From the NCBI GenBank assembly GCA_934277375.1, contig CAKQTZ010000007.1, positions 124,001 to 188,000 of the forward strand: 64,000 nucleotides of DNA, given 5' to 3'. The translations under genes and the position numbers were made by a program. How positions within the stretch are numbered: position 1 is the first letter of the stretch; every line of letters begins with the position of its first letter. This document shows positions 53,443 to 61,531 of this stretch, in pieces. The DNA comes from an uncultured Coprococcus sp. Its GTDB lineage: Bacteria > Bacillota > Clostridia > Lachnospirales > Lachnospiraceae. Below the pieces are notes generated by a model, which was not told the origin of the DNA, did no database searches, and saw only the letters and a list, made by a program, of their open reading frames with translations.

Positions 53443-54537
53443 CTATCTGGAAGATTTAATCTCCATGACCGCATCTGTCTCAGCTGATATCGCATCTGCA
53501 TCAAATGTATTTATCATAAATATCCTCTTCTTCATATCATCTGTGAGCACACACAGCGGACTGTTCTTCAGGTCATCATCCAGATATTCTACTGCTGCCT
53601 TATTGGCGCAGATGAACTGGAATTCATTTGTGAGTTCTGCGGATATGTCAGGTCTCAATATAAAGTTAAGGAACAGCTCTGCCTCCTCTTTGTGCTTTGA
53701 GCCTTTGAGCAGAACCATTGTATCCATTGAGAGTGAGCACTGCTCACCATCCATGACTACCTCAAGATCCGGATTCTCCTTCATCGCCTGGAGTGCCTCA
53801 CCGCTGTACATGAGAGCAAGCGCTACCTCTCCCTTTGCCATACTGTCTCTCGTGTCTGTTGACGCTGCAAATGCCTTGATATATGGATTCAGCTCACTTA
53901 TATAATCCTTTGCCTTTGCAATATCATCGAGGTTGCCCGATGTAGGATCAAGGTCGCATCCCATCAGACCTACACTCATAATAGCCTGGGAATCATCCAC
54001 AAGCAAAATATTATTCTTCAGATTATCATTCTTCAGATCTTCCATCTTGTGGATCTCTATACCATAGTCATCCAGCATCTTTTTATTTGCTATCCATACA
54101 CAGGATGTTCCCATATATGGAACACAGTACTCTCCATCCGGATCACACTGCATTGTCCTGTAAGTCTCATCGATATTGTCATAATTGGTGATCACGTCCT
54201 TGTCCAGAGGCTCAAGCAGATCATTTGCCTTCATAGATTCTATGTAGAAGTTTGAAGGGACTGCAATATCATATTCTGATCCGCCTCCAGCAATGAGCTT
54301 TGCCAGCATCTCGTCATTCGACTCAAATGTCGTCTCCACTACCTTTATGCCATATTCCTCCTCAAATTTATTGAGAACATCTTCACTCATATACTCTGAC
54401 CAGTTGTACAGATATATCTCCTTTGCGTATCCGTCTGCAGTTTTCTCTTCTGAATCGCTGCCACATGCTGTCATCGTAAATACCATTGTTGCTGCAAGTG
54501 CTACAGCAATCATTTTTTTGATTTTTCCTCTTACCAT
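53443..54537 (-). CDS. potD: Spermidine/putrescine-type ABC substrate-binding lipoprotein
   Basis: 364 residues from the ATG at 54537, eight bases after AAGGAGG. Signal with lipobox TMTACG, then the PotD start IYLYNWSEYMSEDVLNKFEE (near 40) and the conserved YDIAVPSNFYIESM and YMGTSCVWIANKK. Binds a polyamine or related cation outside the membrane and feeds PotBC. Separated from potABC by the amidohydrolase gene, an uncommon order, and preceded by a short palindrome array. Which amine is bound is not known. Confidence 0.9.
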   Translation of the reverse strand: MVRGKIKKMIAVALAATMVFTMTACGSDSEEKTADGYAKEIYLYNWSEYMSEDVLNKFEEEYGIKVVETTFESNDEMLAKLIAGGGSEYDIAVPSNFYIESMKANDLLEPLDKDVITNYDNIDETYRTMQCDPDGEYCVPYMGTSCVWIANKKMLDDYGIEIHKMEDLKNDNLKNNILLVDDSQAIMSVGLMGCDLDPTSGNLDDIAKAKDYISELNPYIKAFAASTDTRDSMAKGEVALALMYSGEALQAMKENPDLEVVMDGEQCSLSMDTMVLLKGSKHKEEAELFLNFILRPDISAELTNEFQFICANKAAVEYLDDDLKNSPLCVLTDDMKKRIFMINTFDADAISAETDAVMEIKSSR

Positions 54538-54583
54538 AGTCATTTCCTCCTTTTATTAAAAACCAGCCTGATTATTTTTTATT

Positions 54584-54671
54584 AGGGTCAGGCCCCTCGT
54601 TGCTAAATGGGGTCAGGCCCCTATGTTTTTTTGGGGTCAGGCCCCTATGTTCCTAAAGGGGTCTGACCCCT
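54584..54671. repeat. Four short palindromes GGGGTCAGGCCCC/GGGGTCTGACCCC
   Basis: Units at 54584, 54609, 54633 and 54658, spaced 24-25 bp. Three read (G)GGGTCAGGCCCC; the fourth is GGGGTCTGACCCC. Linkers share the word TATGTT. They lie in the gap between the amidohydrolase and potD genes. They resemble REP-type palindromes moved by RAYT transposases; no such transposase gene is in the window. Confidence 0.85.
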
Positions 54672-54684
54672 CCGTCACCAGTTG

Positions 54685-56340
54685 CTATGATACAGACCAG
54701 ACTTTCTCACCGCCTATGTAAGTCTCTGTAATCTGCGTCTTGTAGATTTCTTCTTTCGGTATCGTCAGGACATCGGCATCCAGCAATACGAAGTCGGCAT
54801 CCTTGCCTATTTCTATGGAACCCTTTGTCTTCTCAAGCCTGTTCTGGTATGCTCCGCCATATGTGAGTACCTGAAGACCATCCTCAACACTTATCGTCTC
54901 GCCGGTCCCCATCTCTTCCATCTCTGGATGTCCGGGCTGTTTTCTGTTCACCATAAGATGAAGTGCATCCATAATTCTCGGTGGAATTGTTACCGGGAAG
55001 TCGCTGGCACAGCTTGTGACAATTCCAGCGTCAGTGATGGATCTCATGTAATATTCCTTGGAGGCTCTTTCTTCTCCGAGAAATGGCTTCTCCAAATTGT
55101 CATAATACACACTGTTTCTGAAGTGCCAGTATGGATTGGTGACCGCCACCACACCAAGGTTCTTCATCCTGTCCACATGCTCTGGCACCATGACCTGAAG
55201 ATGTGTTATGGCATTCCTGTAATCCCTGTCTGTTTCTGTCTGTCCGTACTCATATGCATTCAGCACCTCGTCTATCGCCGCATCGCCTATCGCATGTGCA
55301 TGTACATCATATCCCGCATCAAGAGCACGTTTCACCGCCGCATTTGTCCTCTCCTGGCTGAGCATTGGCTCACCCTTATCTCCCGGGGCATCCGCGTAAT
55401 CATCTCTGAGAAAAGCTGTATGTCCTTCCACAACTCCATCTGCAAATATCTTTAACGTATTCACCTGTATCTTAGGAACATACCGGAACTTCTCATGATA
55501 CTTTGAAAGTTCAGCAAACACATAGTCCTCATCATCAACAGGCTCCAGCGTGTAACCTACCCTGAATGTCACCTTCAGTTTTCCCTCGCTGTTAAGCTTT
55601 GCATATCCGGCAAATCTTCTGTCATAGTTCTGTTTCTTGTCAAACATTGGTTCAAATGCTATTGTGACGCCATTTGACAAGGCTATATCCTGATAACATT
55701 CTATGGCATGTGCAAAGTTGTCAGCAGTCATCTCAGGCAGCACCGCACTGAACAGATTGCCCGCCATCTCCTTGAACCATCCCGTTGGTCTGCTTGTTCC
55801 CGGATACCTCACTATCACACCATTTGGAACCTCAGCGGTAGTTTCATCAATTCCGACAAGTTCCATGGCTTTGCTGTTCACCCAATATGAGTGGTGATCC
55901 TCACTTATCATGACCATCGGCACATCCGTTGATATGTCATCCAGTATGTCAGCAGTCGGTCCCAAGGATCCAAATACTCCATTTTCAAAACCGGAACCGC
56001 TCACAACCTTCTCATCAGGGTGGCTTGCCATATAATCTTTTATCGCCGTCACATAATCGTCTATGCTCTCCTTATTTGCAAGGCTGACACCGTACACTAT
56101 CTCAGTGGTGCTTGATATGTGTGCATGTCCTTCTGTCATTCCCGGTATCACAAGTCCTTTGTCATGTTCTATAACCTGAGTGTTTTCGCCTGCATAGCGT
56201 TCTGCACCGGCTCTGTCACCCACGTATATGATCTTTCCATCGGTGACCGCCATAGCCTGTGCCAGACTGCGTTTGCTGTCCGCCGTATAGATTTTCCCAT
56301 ACACTATAAGGTCTGCTGTCTTCTTTGTCTTTTCATCCAT
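54685..56340 (-). CDS. YtcJ-like amidohydrolase (amidohydrolase family 3)
   Basis: 551 residues. Metal-dependent hydrolase of the TIM-barrel amidohydrolase superfamily: GMTEGHAHISSTTEIVYG carries the HxH pair near residue 72, HAHAIGDAAIDEVLNAYEYG near 350 gives later His ligands, SCASDFPV near 460 the terminal Asp. The N- and C-terminal beta-composite domain (LIVYGKIYTADSKRS; GKDADFVLLD) is typical of YtcJ. Members hydrolyse N-acyl or N-formyl amides or cyclic amides; the substrate here is probably an amide or acylated amine taken up by the Pot transporter. AAGGAGG precedes the ATG. Confidence 0.9.
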   Translation of the reverse strand: MDEKTKKTADLIVYGKIYTADSKRSLAQAMAVTDGKIIYVGDRAGAERYAGENTQVIEHDKGLVIPGMTEGHAHISSTTEIVYGVSLANKESIDDYVTAIKDYMASHPDEKVVSGSGFENGVFGSLGPTADILDDISTDVPMVMISEDHHSYWVNSKAMELVGIDETTAEVPNGVIVRYPGTSRPTGWFKEMAGNLFSAVLPEMTADNFAHAIECYQDIALSNGVTIAFEPMFDKKQNYDRRFAGYAKLNSEGKLKVTFRVGYTLEPVDDEDYVFAELSKYHEKFRYVPKIQVNTLKIFADGVVEGHTAFLRDDYADAPGDKGEPMLSQERTNAAVKRALDAGYDVHAHAIGDAAIDEVLNAYEYGQTETDRDYRNAITHLQVMVPEHVDRMKNLGVVAVTNPYWHFRNSVYYDNLEKPFLGEERASKEYYMRSITDAGIVTSCASDFPVTIPPRIMDALHLMVNRKQPGHPEMEEMGTGETISVEDGLQVLTYGGAYQNRLEKTKGSIEIGKDADFVLLDADVLTIPKEEIYKTQITETYIGGEKVWSVS

Positions 56341-56417
56341 TTGTTATGCCTCCTTACCTTATATGTCTCCGGAACATATTCTGTATTTCCGAATTACCGC
56401 GCATCTATCTTACGGAA

Positions 56418-57248
56418 TTACTGTGCATCTATCTTGCGGATGTCTCTTATCTCCCTGCGCTTTGATATGAACCTTCCAAGTGCCCCCGCAAGGAGGTAGA
56501 TCACAACTATTCCGACTATCATCAGAGTTGATATGACATATACGTTTGTGGTGATCTTGCCTCTGACCATTCCGTATACCTTGATAGGGAATGTGATATC
56601 CCCGGCTCCGGATACGAAGTAGCTGATTATTACATCATCTATCGAAAGTGTGATGGAAAGCAGCGCTCCGGATATGATTCCAGGTGTCAGCATCGGAATG
56701 GTGACACGCTTCAGCGTATGCCACTGATTTGCCCCAAGATCCATGGCTGCCTCCTCTATCGAGCTGTCAAAATTCGCAATTCGCGATCTAAGTGTGATGA
56801 TGACAAATGGCAGACAGAATGTAACGTGTGCGAACACCATGGTCGCAAATCCCATGGTCATGCCCATCTTGGAAAACGATGCCAGGGACGCAAGTCCTAT
56901 TACAAGCTCCGGGATGACTATCGGCACATACAGAAGTCCGTTGATGAACTTCTTGAGCTTGAACTCGTACCTGTAAAGGCCTATGGTTGCCAGGGTTCCA
57001 AGAACCACCGATATGACCATGGAAACTAATGCCAGCTCTATGGACAGCCAGAAATTCTTCAGCAGCGAGTCTCCCTGGAACACCTCCAGATACCATTTGA
57101 GTGTGAATCCATCAAATGCTATATTTGAATTGTTCTTGTTGAACGAGAACAGGATGATAACAAACACCGGCATGTACAGGAACAGATATACAAGTGCCAT
57201 GAATATGATCGATCCCGCGCCCATCTTCTTCTTTTCTTTTCGCTTCAT
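56418..57248 (-). CDS. potC: Spermidine/putrescine-type ABC permease PotC
   Basis: 276 residues, six helices. EEAAMDLGANQWHTLKRVTI near 168-187 is the EAA loop contacting PotA. The MPVFVIILFSFNKNNSNIAF start is typical of PotC. The ATG at 57248 lies seven bases after AAGGAGGG; an ATG two codons earlier is too close to that site. Seven-base spacing after PotB. Confidence 0.93.
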   Translation of the reverse strand: MKRKEKKKMGAGSIIFMALVYLFLYMPVFVIILFSFNKNNSNIAFDGFTLKWYLEVFQGDSLLKNFWLSIELALVSMVISVVLGTLATIGLYRYEFKLKKFINGLLYVPIVIPELVIGLASLASFSKMGMTMGFATMVFAHVTFCLPFVIITLRSRIANFDSSIEEAAMDLGANQWHTLKRVTIPMLTPGIISGALLSITLSIDDVIISYFVSGAGDITFPIKVYGMVRGKITTNVYVISTLMIVGIVVIYLLAGALGRFISKRREIRDIRKIDAQ

Positions 57249-57260
57249 ATCCATCCCTCC

Positions 57261-58127
57261 TTATGCCAGATCATCCAGATCTCCAACCTTGCTGTACGCC
57301 TTCAGCACAACCAGAGTGAAGATGATCAGAAGTACCGAGAACGCTGCGCCCAGTGGCCAGTTACGCGCTACAAGGAACTGGTTCTGTATCAAATTGCCAA
57401 GATATGCCGCGCTGCCGCCGCCCATGACATCCGATATGAAGAATGCTCCAAGGCTCGGTATAAATACCTGTATCGTTCCTGCAAATATTCCCGGGAGTGT
57501 CATCGGAAGTATGACCCTGACAAATGTTTTTATCTTCTTTGCCCCCAGATCGTATGACGCCTCAACCAGCGAATGGTCGAGCTTTGATATGCTGCTCTGC
57601 AGCGGAAGAACCATGAACGGGAAGAAGGTATACACCATTCCAAAGAGGACTGCCCCCTCCGAGTACATCATCTGTATCGGCTGGTCAATGATCCCGATCT
57701 TCATCAACAATGCATTTACAAATCCGCTGTCTCTCAGTATATTTGACCATCCATTCAGTCTGATGAGTCCATTTACCCAGAATGGCAACATGATGAGAAG
57801 TGTGAGCATTCCGCGTATCTTGTCCGGCACCTTGCACAGCATATAAGCAAATGGATAAGATATGATGAGGCATATCACGCTTGTCTCAAATGCCATGACA
57901 ACCGACTTCCACATGACCGTCAGATACAGCGGGTCAAATATCTTCTTATAACTGTCAATTGAGAACTTGCCGACAACTCCGCCATATGCACCCTTCGTCA
58001 TAAAACTTATGACCACAACATATATAAGTGGGATGAGAAGGAAAAACAACAGCCACAGGGATGTTGGACCAACCATACACAATATCGGCAGAGTGTTCTT
58101 TTTCTCCTTTTTCTTTTTTTCTTTCAT
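57261..58127 (-). CDS. potB: Spermidine/putrescine-type ABC permease PotB
   Basis: 288 residues from the ATG at 58127, after AAGGAGG. A very Lys-rich N-terminus (MKEKKKKEKKN) precedes six helices. LVEASYDLGAKKIKTFVRVI is the EAA loop and LMLPFWVNGLIRLNGWSNIL the family signature. Forms the membrane pore with PotC. Confidence 0.93.
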   Translation of the reverse strand: MKEKKKKEKKNTLPILCMVGPTSLWLLFFLLIPLIYVVVISFMTKGAYGGVVGKFSIDSYKKIFDPLYLTVMWKSVVMAFETSVICLIISYPFAYMLCKVPDKIRGMLTLLIMLPFWVNGLIRLNGWSNILRDSGFVNALLMKIGIIDQPIQMMYSEGAVLFGMVYTFFPFMVLPLQSSISKLDHSLVEASYDLGAKKIKTFVRVILPMTLPGIFAGTIQVFIPSLGAFFISDVMGGGSAAYLGNLIQNQFLVARNWPLGAAFSVLLIIFTLVVLKAYSKVGDLDDLA

Positions 58128-58186
58128 AGCAAAGCCTCCTTGCATAGCCGAAACCTAATCCGGTTATCATTACACGCAGATTTTTC

Positions 58187-59302
58187 TCATTTAAGAACTG
58201 CATCCTCTATGGCATCGTACATCTTATCCTCCTTGGTGTGTATGACAACCGCCTTGTCCGGCTCCCAGTACACTGACACCGCCGTGCCATCAGGATATAC
58301 CGTGGCATCAGGATGATTGTTGACCTTGACTTCCTTGCCATTTGGCAGTTCCACTATAGTCTTAAGGACCGAACCAACATAAATCTGATCCTTGACGATT
58401 CCTTTCAGGGTAAATCCATCCACCGGCTTGTCTGACAGATGCGTGTTTTCAGGACGTACCGATATGTAAACGATCTCTTCCTTAACAAATCCCTCACCCT
58501 TCGCTCTGACCCTTCCATTCTCCATCGTGAGTCCAAGATCAGCGCCTTCTATGGTGTCCACATTTGCCTCGAATATGTTGGACTCTCCTATGAAGCTTGC
58601 AACAAATTTGGTCTGTGGGTTCTCGTATATCTCCTTTGCCGTACCGATCTGCTCGAAGTGTCCCTGATGCATGACAGCTATCCTGTCGCTCATGGTAAGC
58701 GCCTCTTCCTGATCATGGGTTACATACACAAATGTGATTCCCAACTTCTTCTGCAGCCTCTTGAGTTCCACCTGCATCTGCTTTCTGAGTTTCAGATCAA
58801 GTGCTCCGAGCGGCTCATCAAGAAGCAGTACCTTCGGTGAGTTTACCAGTGCCCTGGCAATTGCAACTCTCTGTTTCTGTCCACCTGACATCTGCGATGG
58901 CTTTCTCTTCTCAAATCCATGGAGCTGTACCAGATCCAGCATTTCCAGAACCTTTTTCTTTATCTCCTTCTTGTCCATCTTCTTCTCAACGAGGCCAAAT
59001 GCTATGTTGTCAAAGACTGTCATGTGAGGGAAAAGAGCGTAACTCTGAAACACCGTGTTGACATCCCTGTTGTACGGTGCCAGCTCTGTGACATCCTTAT
59101 CTTCTATGTATACATTTCCCTCCGTGGGTGTCTCAAAACCTGCAATGATACGAAGTGTGGTCGTCTTGCCACAGCCTGATGAACCAAGCAATGTCAGGAA
59201 CTCTCCCTCGTATATGTCAAGGCTGATGGGCTTCAGCACCTGATTATCGCCAAATGACTTTGTTATATTTTTAAGCTGTACTATTGCTTTTCTCTCTTCC
59301 AT
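58187..59302 (-). CDS. potA: Spermidine/putrescine-type ABC ATPase PotA
   Basis: 371 residues. Walker A GSSGCGKTT near 38, signature LSGGQ-like MSGGQKQRVAIARALVNSPK near 138, Walker B LLLDEPLGALDLKLR, His switch VTHDQEEALTMSDRI. The C-terminal TOBE domain (about 285-355) is present. Energises amine import through PotBC. The ATG at 59302 fits GAGGTGAG; a TTG two codons earlier is the alternative. Follows the PII-like gene by 34 bp. Confidence 0.95.
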   Translation of the reverse strand: MEERKAIVQLKNITKSFGDNQVLKPISLDIYEGEFLTLLGSSGCGKTTTLRIIAGFETPTEGNVYIEDKDVTELAPYNRDVNTVFQSYALFPHMTVFDNIAFGLVEKKMDKKEIKKKVLEMLDLVQLHGFEKRKPSQMSGGQKQRVAIARALVNSPKVLLLDEPLGALDLKLRKQMQVELKRLQKKLGITFVYVTHDQEEALTMSDRIAVMHQGHFEQIGTAKEIYENPQTKFVASFIGESNIFEANVDTIEGADLGLTMENGRVRAKGEGFVKEEIVYISVRPENTHLSDKPVDGFTLKGIVKDQIYVGSVLKTIVELPNGKEVKVNNHPDATVYPDGTAVSVYWEPDKAVVIHTKEDKMYDAIEDAVLK

Positions 59303-59336
59303 CAGCAACTCACCTCACTCTTTTCTAAAGTAGTAA

Positions 59337-59675
59337 TCAAAGTATTGATTCTCCGTGTTCTCCTGTCCTTATTCTCATGACATCGTCAACATTTGTTATA
59401 AATATCTTTCCGTCTCCAACCTGACCGGTGGAGAGTTTCTCGCATATCTCTGTGAGTATGTCATCCAGATCCTCGTCAAGTATCACAGTCATGACGTAGA
59501 GCTTTGGCAGGAGGTTGATCTCCATTCCAAGCTTCTTGAATTCTTCGCTGTAGCCCTTCTGATGTCCGCAGCCCATGGCCGACATGACGGTGAGTCCACT
59601 GTATTCGTTCTTGCTGAGTATCTTCTTGAGTGGTTCAAGCTTCTCTGGTCTGATGATAAGTTCTATCTTCTTCAT
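59337..59675 (-). CDS. PII-like nitrogen regulatory protein with atypical T-loop
   Basis: 112 residues, the exact PII length, from the ATG at 59675 after AAGGAGG. IELIIRPEKLEPLKKIL, GHQKGYSEEFKKLGMEINLL (T-loop, about 35-55) and TGQVGDGKIFITNVDDVMRI (B-loop) align with GlnB/GlnK. The T-loop lacks the Tyr of the YRGAEY motif that is uridylylated in proteobacteria, so control by that route is unlikely. It is the first gene of the amine operon and probably senses ATP/ADP and 2-oxoglutarate, or a different ligand, to gate import. Confidence 0.9.
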   Translation of the reverse strand: MKKIELIIRPEKLEPLKKILSKNEYSGLTVMSAMGCGHQKGYSEEFKKLGMEINLLPKLYVMTVILDEDLDDILTEICEKLSTGQVGDGKIFITNVDDVMRIRTGEHGESIL

Positions 59676-59693
59676 ATCCATTCCTCCTTACAA

Positions 59694-59745
59694 ATAAAAA
59701 AGAGAGCAGCGGAGTCATATTCCTATGAGCTCCTTTGCTCTCTTT
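59694..59745 (-). terminator. Attenuator-like terminator directly before the PII gene
   Basis: AAAGAGAGCA/TGCTCTCTTT arms continue into an inner GGAG and TCATA stem; on the minus strand TTTTTTATTTG follows and runs straight into the AAGGAGG site of the PII gene. It lies about 35 nt after the predicted transcription start. Confidence 0.85.
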
Positions 59746-59783
59746 CATGTGTTCTTGTTTTAATTTTCACTCATTGTAGAGTC

Positions 59784-59816
59784 TGGTATAATACCAAGGT
59801 CAATGTTTTTTGCCAA
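59784..59816 (-). promoter_or_regulatory. Promoter of the PII-pot operon with overlapping palindrome
   Basis: On the minus strand TTGGCA (59811-59816), 17 bp, TATTAT (59788-59793). The -10 is embedded in the perfect palindrome TGGTATTATACCA (59784-59796), a likely operator. Confidence 0.75.
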
Positions 59817-59945
59817 TTCTTTATTTCTTTATTTTATTCAGCGATTATGATTTATTTTGGCAACCTAGGTTTGGATTGGCTTAATATTATTAACTCAGTC
59901 CACCGTCCGGCCTACCTGTACCCTTTCAGTTGGATTTACTAACTT

Positions 59946-60425
59946 CTACTTCTCCTCCTCATTCTTCAATACTATTGAATTTACTGCCTCTATTAGATCG
60001 ACTACACTGCTTCTGTCCACCAGAGCTACAGTCTCGCCATCCACCTGTGCCAGACAGCTGCTGCCGTCATACCGGTAAAGAGCCAATCTGACCTCTGATA
60101 CGTTAGAATTATCAAAGTGGACCTTTAAACTGATCTCTTCTTTCTTCACGACCTCTATGTGGTCTGACAGGCTTTCATACTTTGCCAGGCAGTTCTTTTC
60201 CCTTGAGTCCCTTTGCCTCACCGACAAACTTCAGATACTCAAGTGGTGTCTCATTCGTGTATACAGGCGGTATCTCCGGCAGATAGCCTATACACCGCTT
60301 AGCCTGCTCCGGCTCCTCAAATTTGTCGTGGCCGTCTATCGTCACCTTTCCCTATCTCAAATGACAGGTCTCTCACCGCTACGAAATCTCCATAGCATTT
60401 CGTAAGATGTTCTAAATTCAGTTTT
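59946..60425 (-). pseudogene. Collapsed ABC-transporter gene remnant
   Basis: Three fragments in shifting frames on the minus strand. At 60423 the N-terminus of an ABC ATPase, LNLEHLTKCYGDFVAVRDLS, without its ATG. The Walker A region is missing; then in another frame TIDGHDKFEEPEQAKRCIGY and LPEIPPVYTNETPLEYLKF, the ATPase middle. After about residue GKELP the frame breaks again into LSDHIEVVKKEEISLKVHFD...VDGETVALVDRSSVVDLIEA, resembling the end of a DUF4340-type protein of gliding-type ABC operons. It looks like a large deletion that fused the first and last genes of such an operon. The 93-residue frame at 59946-60227 is only the last fragment. Confidence 0.82.
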
Positions 60426-60480
60426 GTGACTTTTCTGTTATAAAAGTATGGAATATTGGTTGATTTTACCTGAGACACTA

Positions 60481-60510
60481 TTGACAGTTTCCTGTCCGGC
60501 ACAATATATT
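60481..60510 (+). promoter_or_regulatory. Promoter of the lipoprotein gene at 60611
   Basis: TTGACA, 18 bp, TATATT. It lies about 65 bp beyond the pseudogene's original start. Confidence 0.65.
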
Positions 60511-60545
60511 GGTAATGTAGGGAGTTGGTTGAAAATTTTTAAGAC

Positions 60546-60586
60546 ATATCAGTCCATGCCAAAAGCATATCTTAATGGACTGATAT
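60546..60586 (+). promoter_or_regulatory. Leader hairpin of the lipoprotein gene
   Basis: Perfect 12-base arms ATATCAGTCCAT and ATGGACTGATAT around a 17-nt loop, ending eight bases before the AAAGGGAGG ribosome-binding site. No T-run follows, so it may act on translation or stability. Confidence 0.6.
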
Positions 60587-60610
60587 CAGAAAAGGGAGGT
60601 TACGATTACT

Positions 60611-61420
60611 ATGAACAAACATTTAAAACATCTGCTGCTCACTTTGTGTATATTCTTATTCGGTTTTTCTCTCACCGGATGTGGTATCGCCACAACCACA
60701 AGTGTAAAGATCACCTCACAGACCAAGGCGAGCTGCACTGTATCCGTCGGTTTTGATGACGAATCGTTCACTGCACTTGCAAAAGGCATGAATACAAGCA
60801 AAGCAAAACTCATCAAGGAGATGACGAAATCCGGATCTAAGTACACCAAGAAGAAAATTGACGGAAAGTCATATTATCTTTTTTATTCCACCGTCCATAA
60901 CAAGAATCTGAGCGAAATCGAGGATTATCTCAGCGAATCCGGATATACCAACGTATGCGTGTCGCCTAAGTATTTCTTTGCAACACTTGATCCTGAGTCT
61001 GCACAGAAACCCTCATCCTATGACTCAGATTCGTCCATCAACCTGTCCGATACAGACAACATTTCTTTCTACATGAGCATGAAGATAACCTTCAAATCCA
61101 AGGTCAACTTCACAAACGGCACAGTGTCAAAAGACGGAAAAACTGTATCATGGACAATCAGGGATGCTAGTAAAAAAATAAGACTCTGTGCTTCGACAAC
61201 CAAAGTGACCAAAACTGCAAGAAGCAAGTCAGTTGTAAATGGCAAGACATATAAGGCTGGAAGAAAACTGACCGTCACCAATCCTAAGAGTCTCGCAAAG
61301 ATGAAGCTTGATGGCAAGGCCATAAGACCAGGCAGGGCCGTTACTAAAAAGGGAACACACAAGCTTATCATCTGGTCCAAGAATGGAAAAGTGCAGAGAG
61401 TTACATTTAAGATCAAATAA
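60611..61420 (+). CDS. Secreted lipoprotein, unknown, with Lys-rich C-terminal repeats
   Basis: 269 residues with lipobox SLTGCG (near 22-26). The middle part shows a conserved-looking SVKITSQTKASCTVSVGFDD and an acidic DSDSSINLSDTD linker, and the last 90 residues are basic and beta-strand-like (KSVVNGKTYKAGRKLTVTNP; KKGTHKLIIWSKNG), reminiscent of surface Ig-like modules. Fully exported and lipid-anchored. The ATG follows GGGAGG. No family recognised; its neighbours give no clue. Confidence 0.75.
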   Translation: MNKHLKHLLLTLCIFLFGFSLTGCGIATTTSVKITSQTKASCTVSVGFDDESFTALAKGMNTSKAKLIKEMTKSGSKYTKKKIDGKSYYLFYSTVHNKNLSEIEDYLSESGYTNVCVSPKYFFATLDPESAQKPSSYDSDSSINLSDTDNISFYMSMKITFKSKVNFTNGTVSKDGKTVSWTIRDASKKIRLCASTTKVTKTARSKSVVNGKTYKAGRKLTVTNPKSLAKMKLDGKAIRPGRAVTKKGTHKLIIWSKNGKVQRVTFKIK

Positions 61421-61488
61421 TTTGATCGGTAAATTATAAGACAAGCCCTCGGGGCAAAATCGTCTGGGCATTAATACAATCAACATGA

Positions 61489-61522
61489 CAGGAGCCAGGA
61501 TATATGAATATCCTGGCTCCTG
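61489..61522 (+). terminator. Terminator after the lipoprotein gene
   Basis: A perfect 15-bp stem (CAGGAGCCAGGATAT and its complement), loop ATGA, then ATTTTTTC on the plus strand. On the minus strand it lacks a T-run but may slow transcripts from the cyclodeaminase-like gene. Confidence 0.88.
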
Positions 61523-61531
61523 ATTTTTTCT

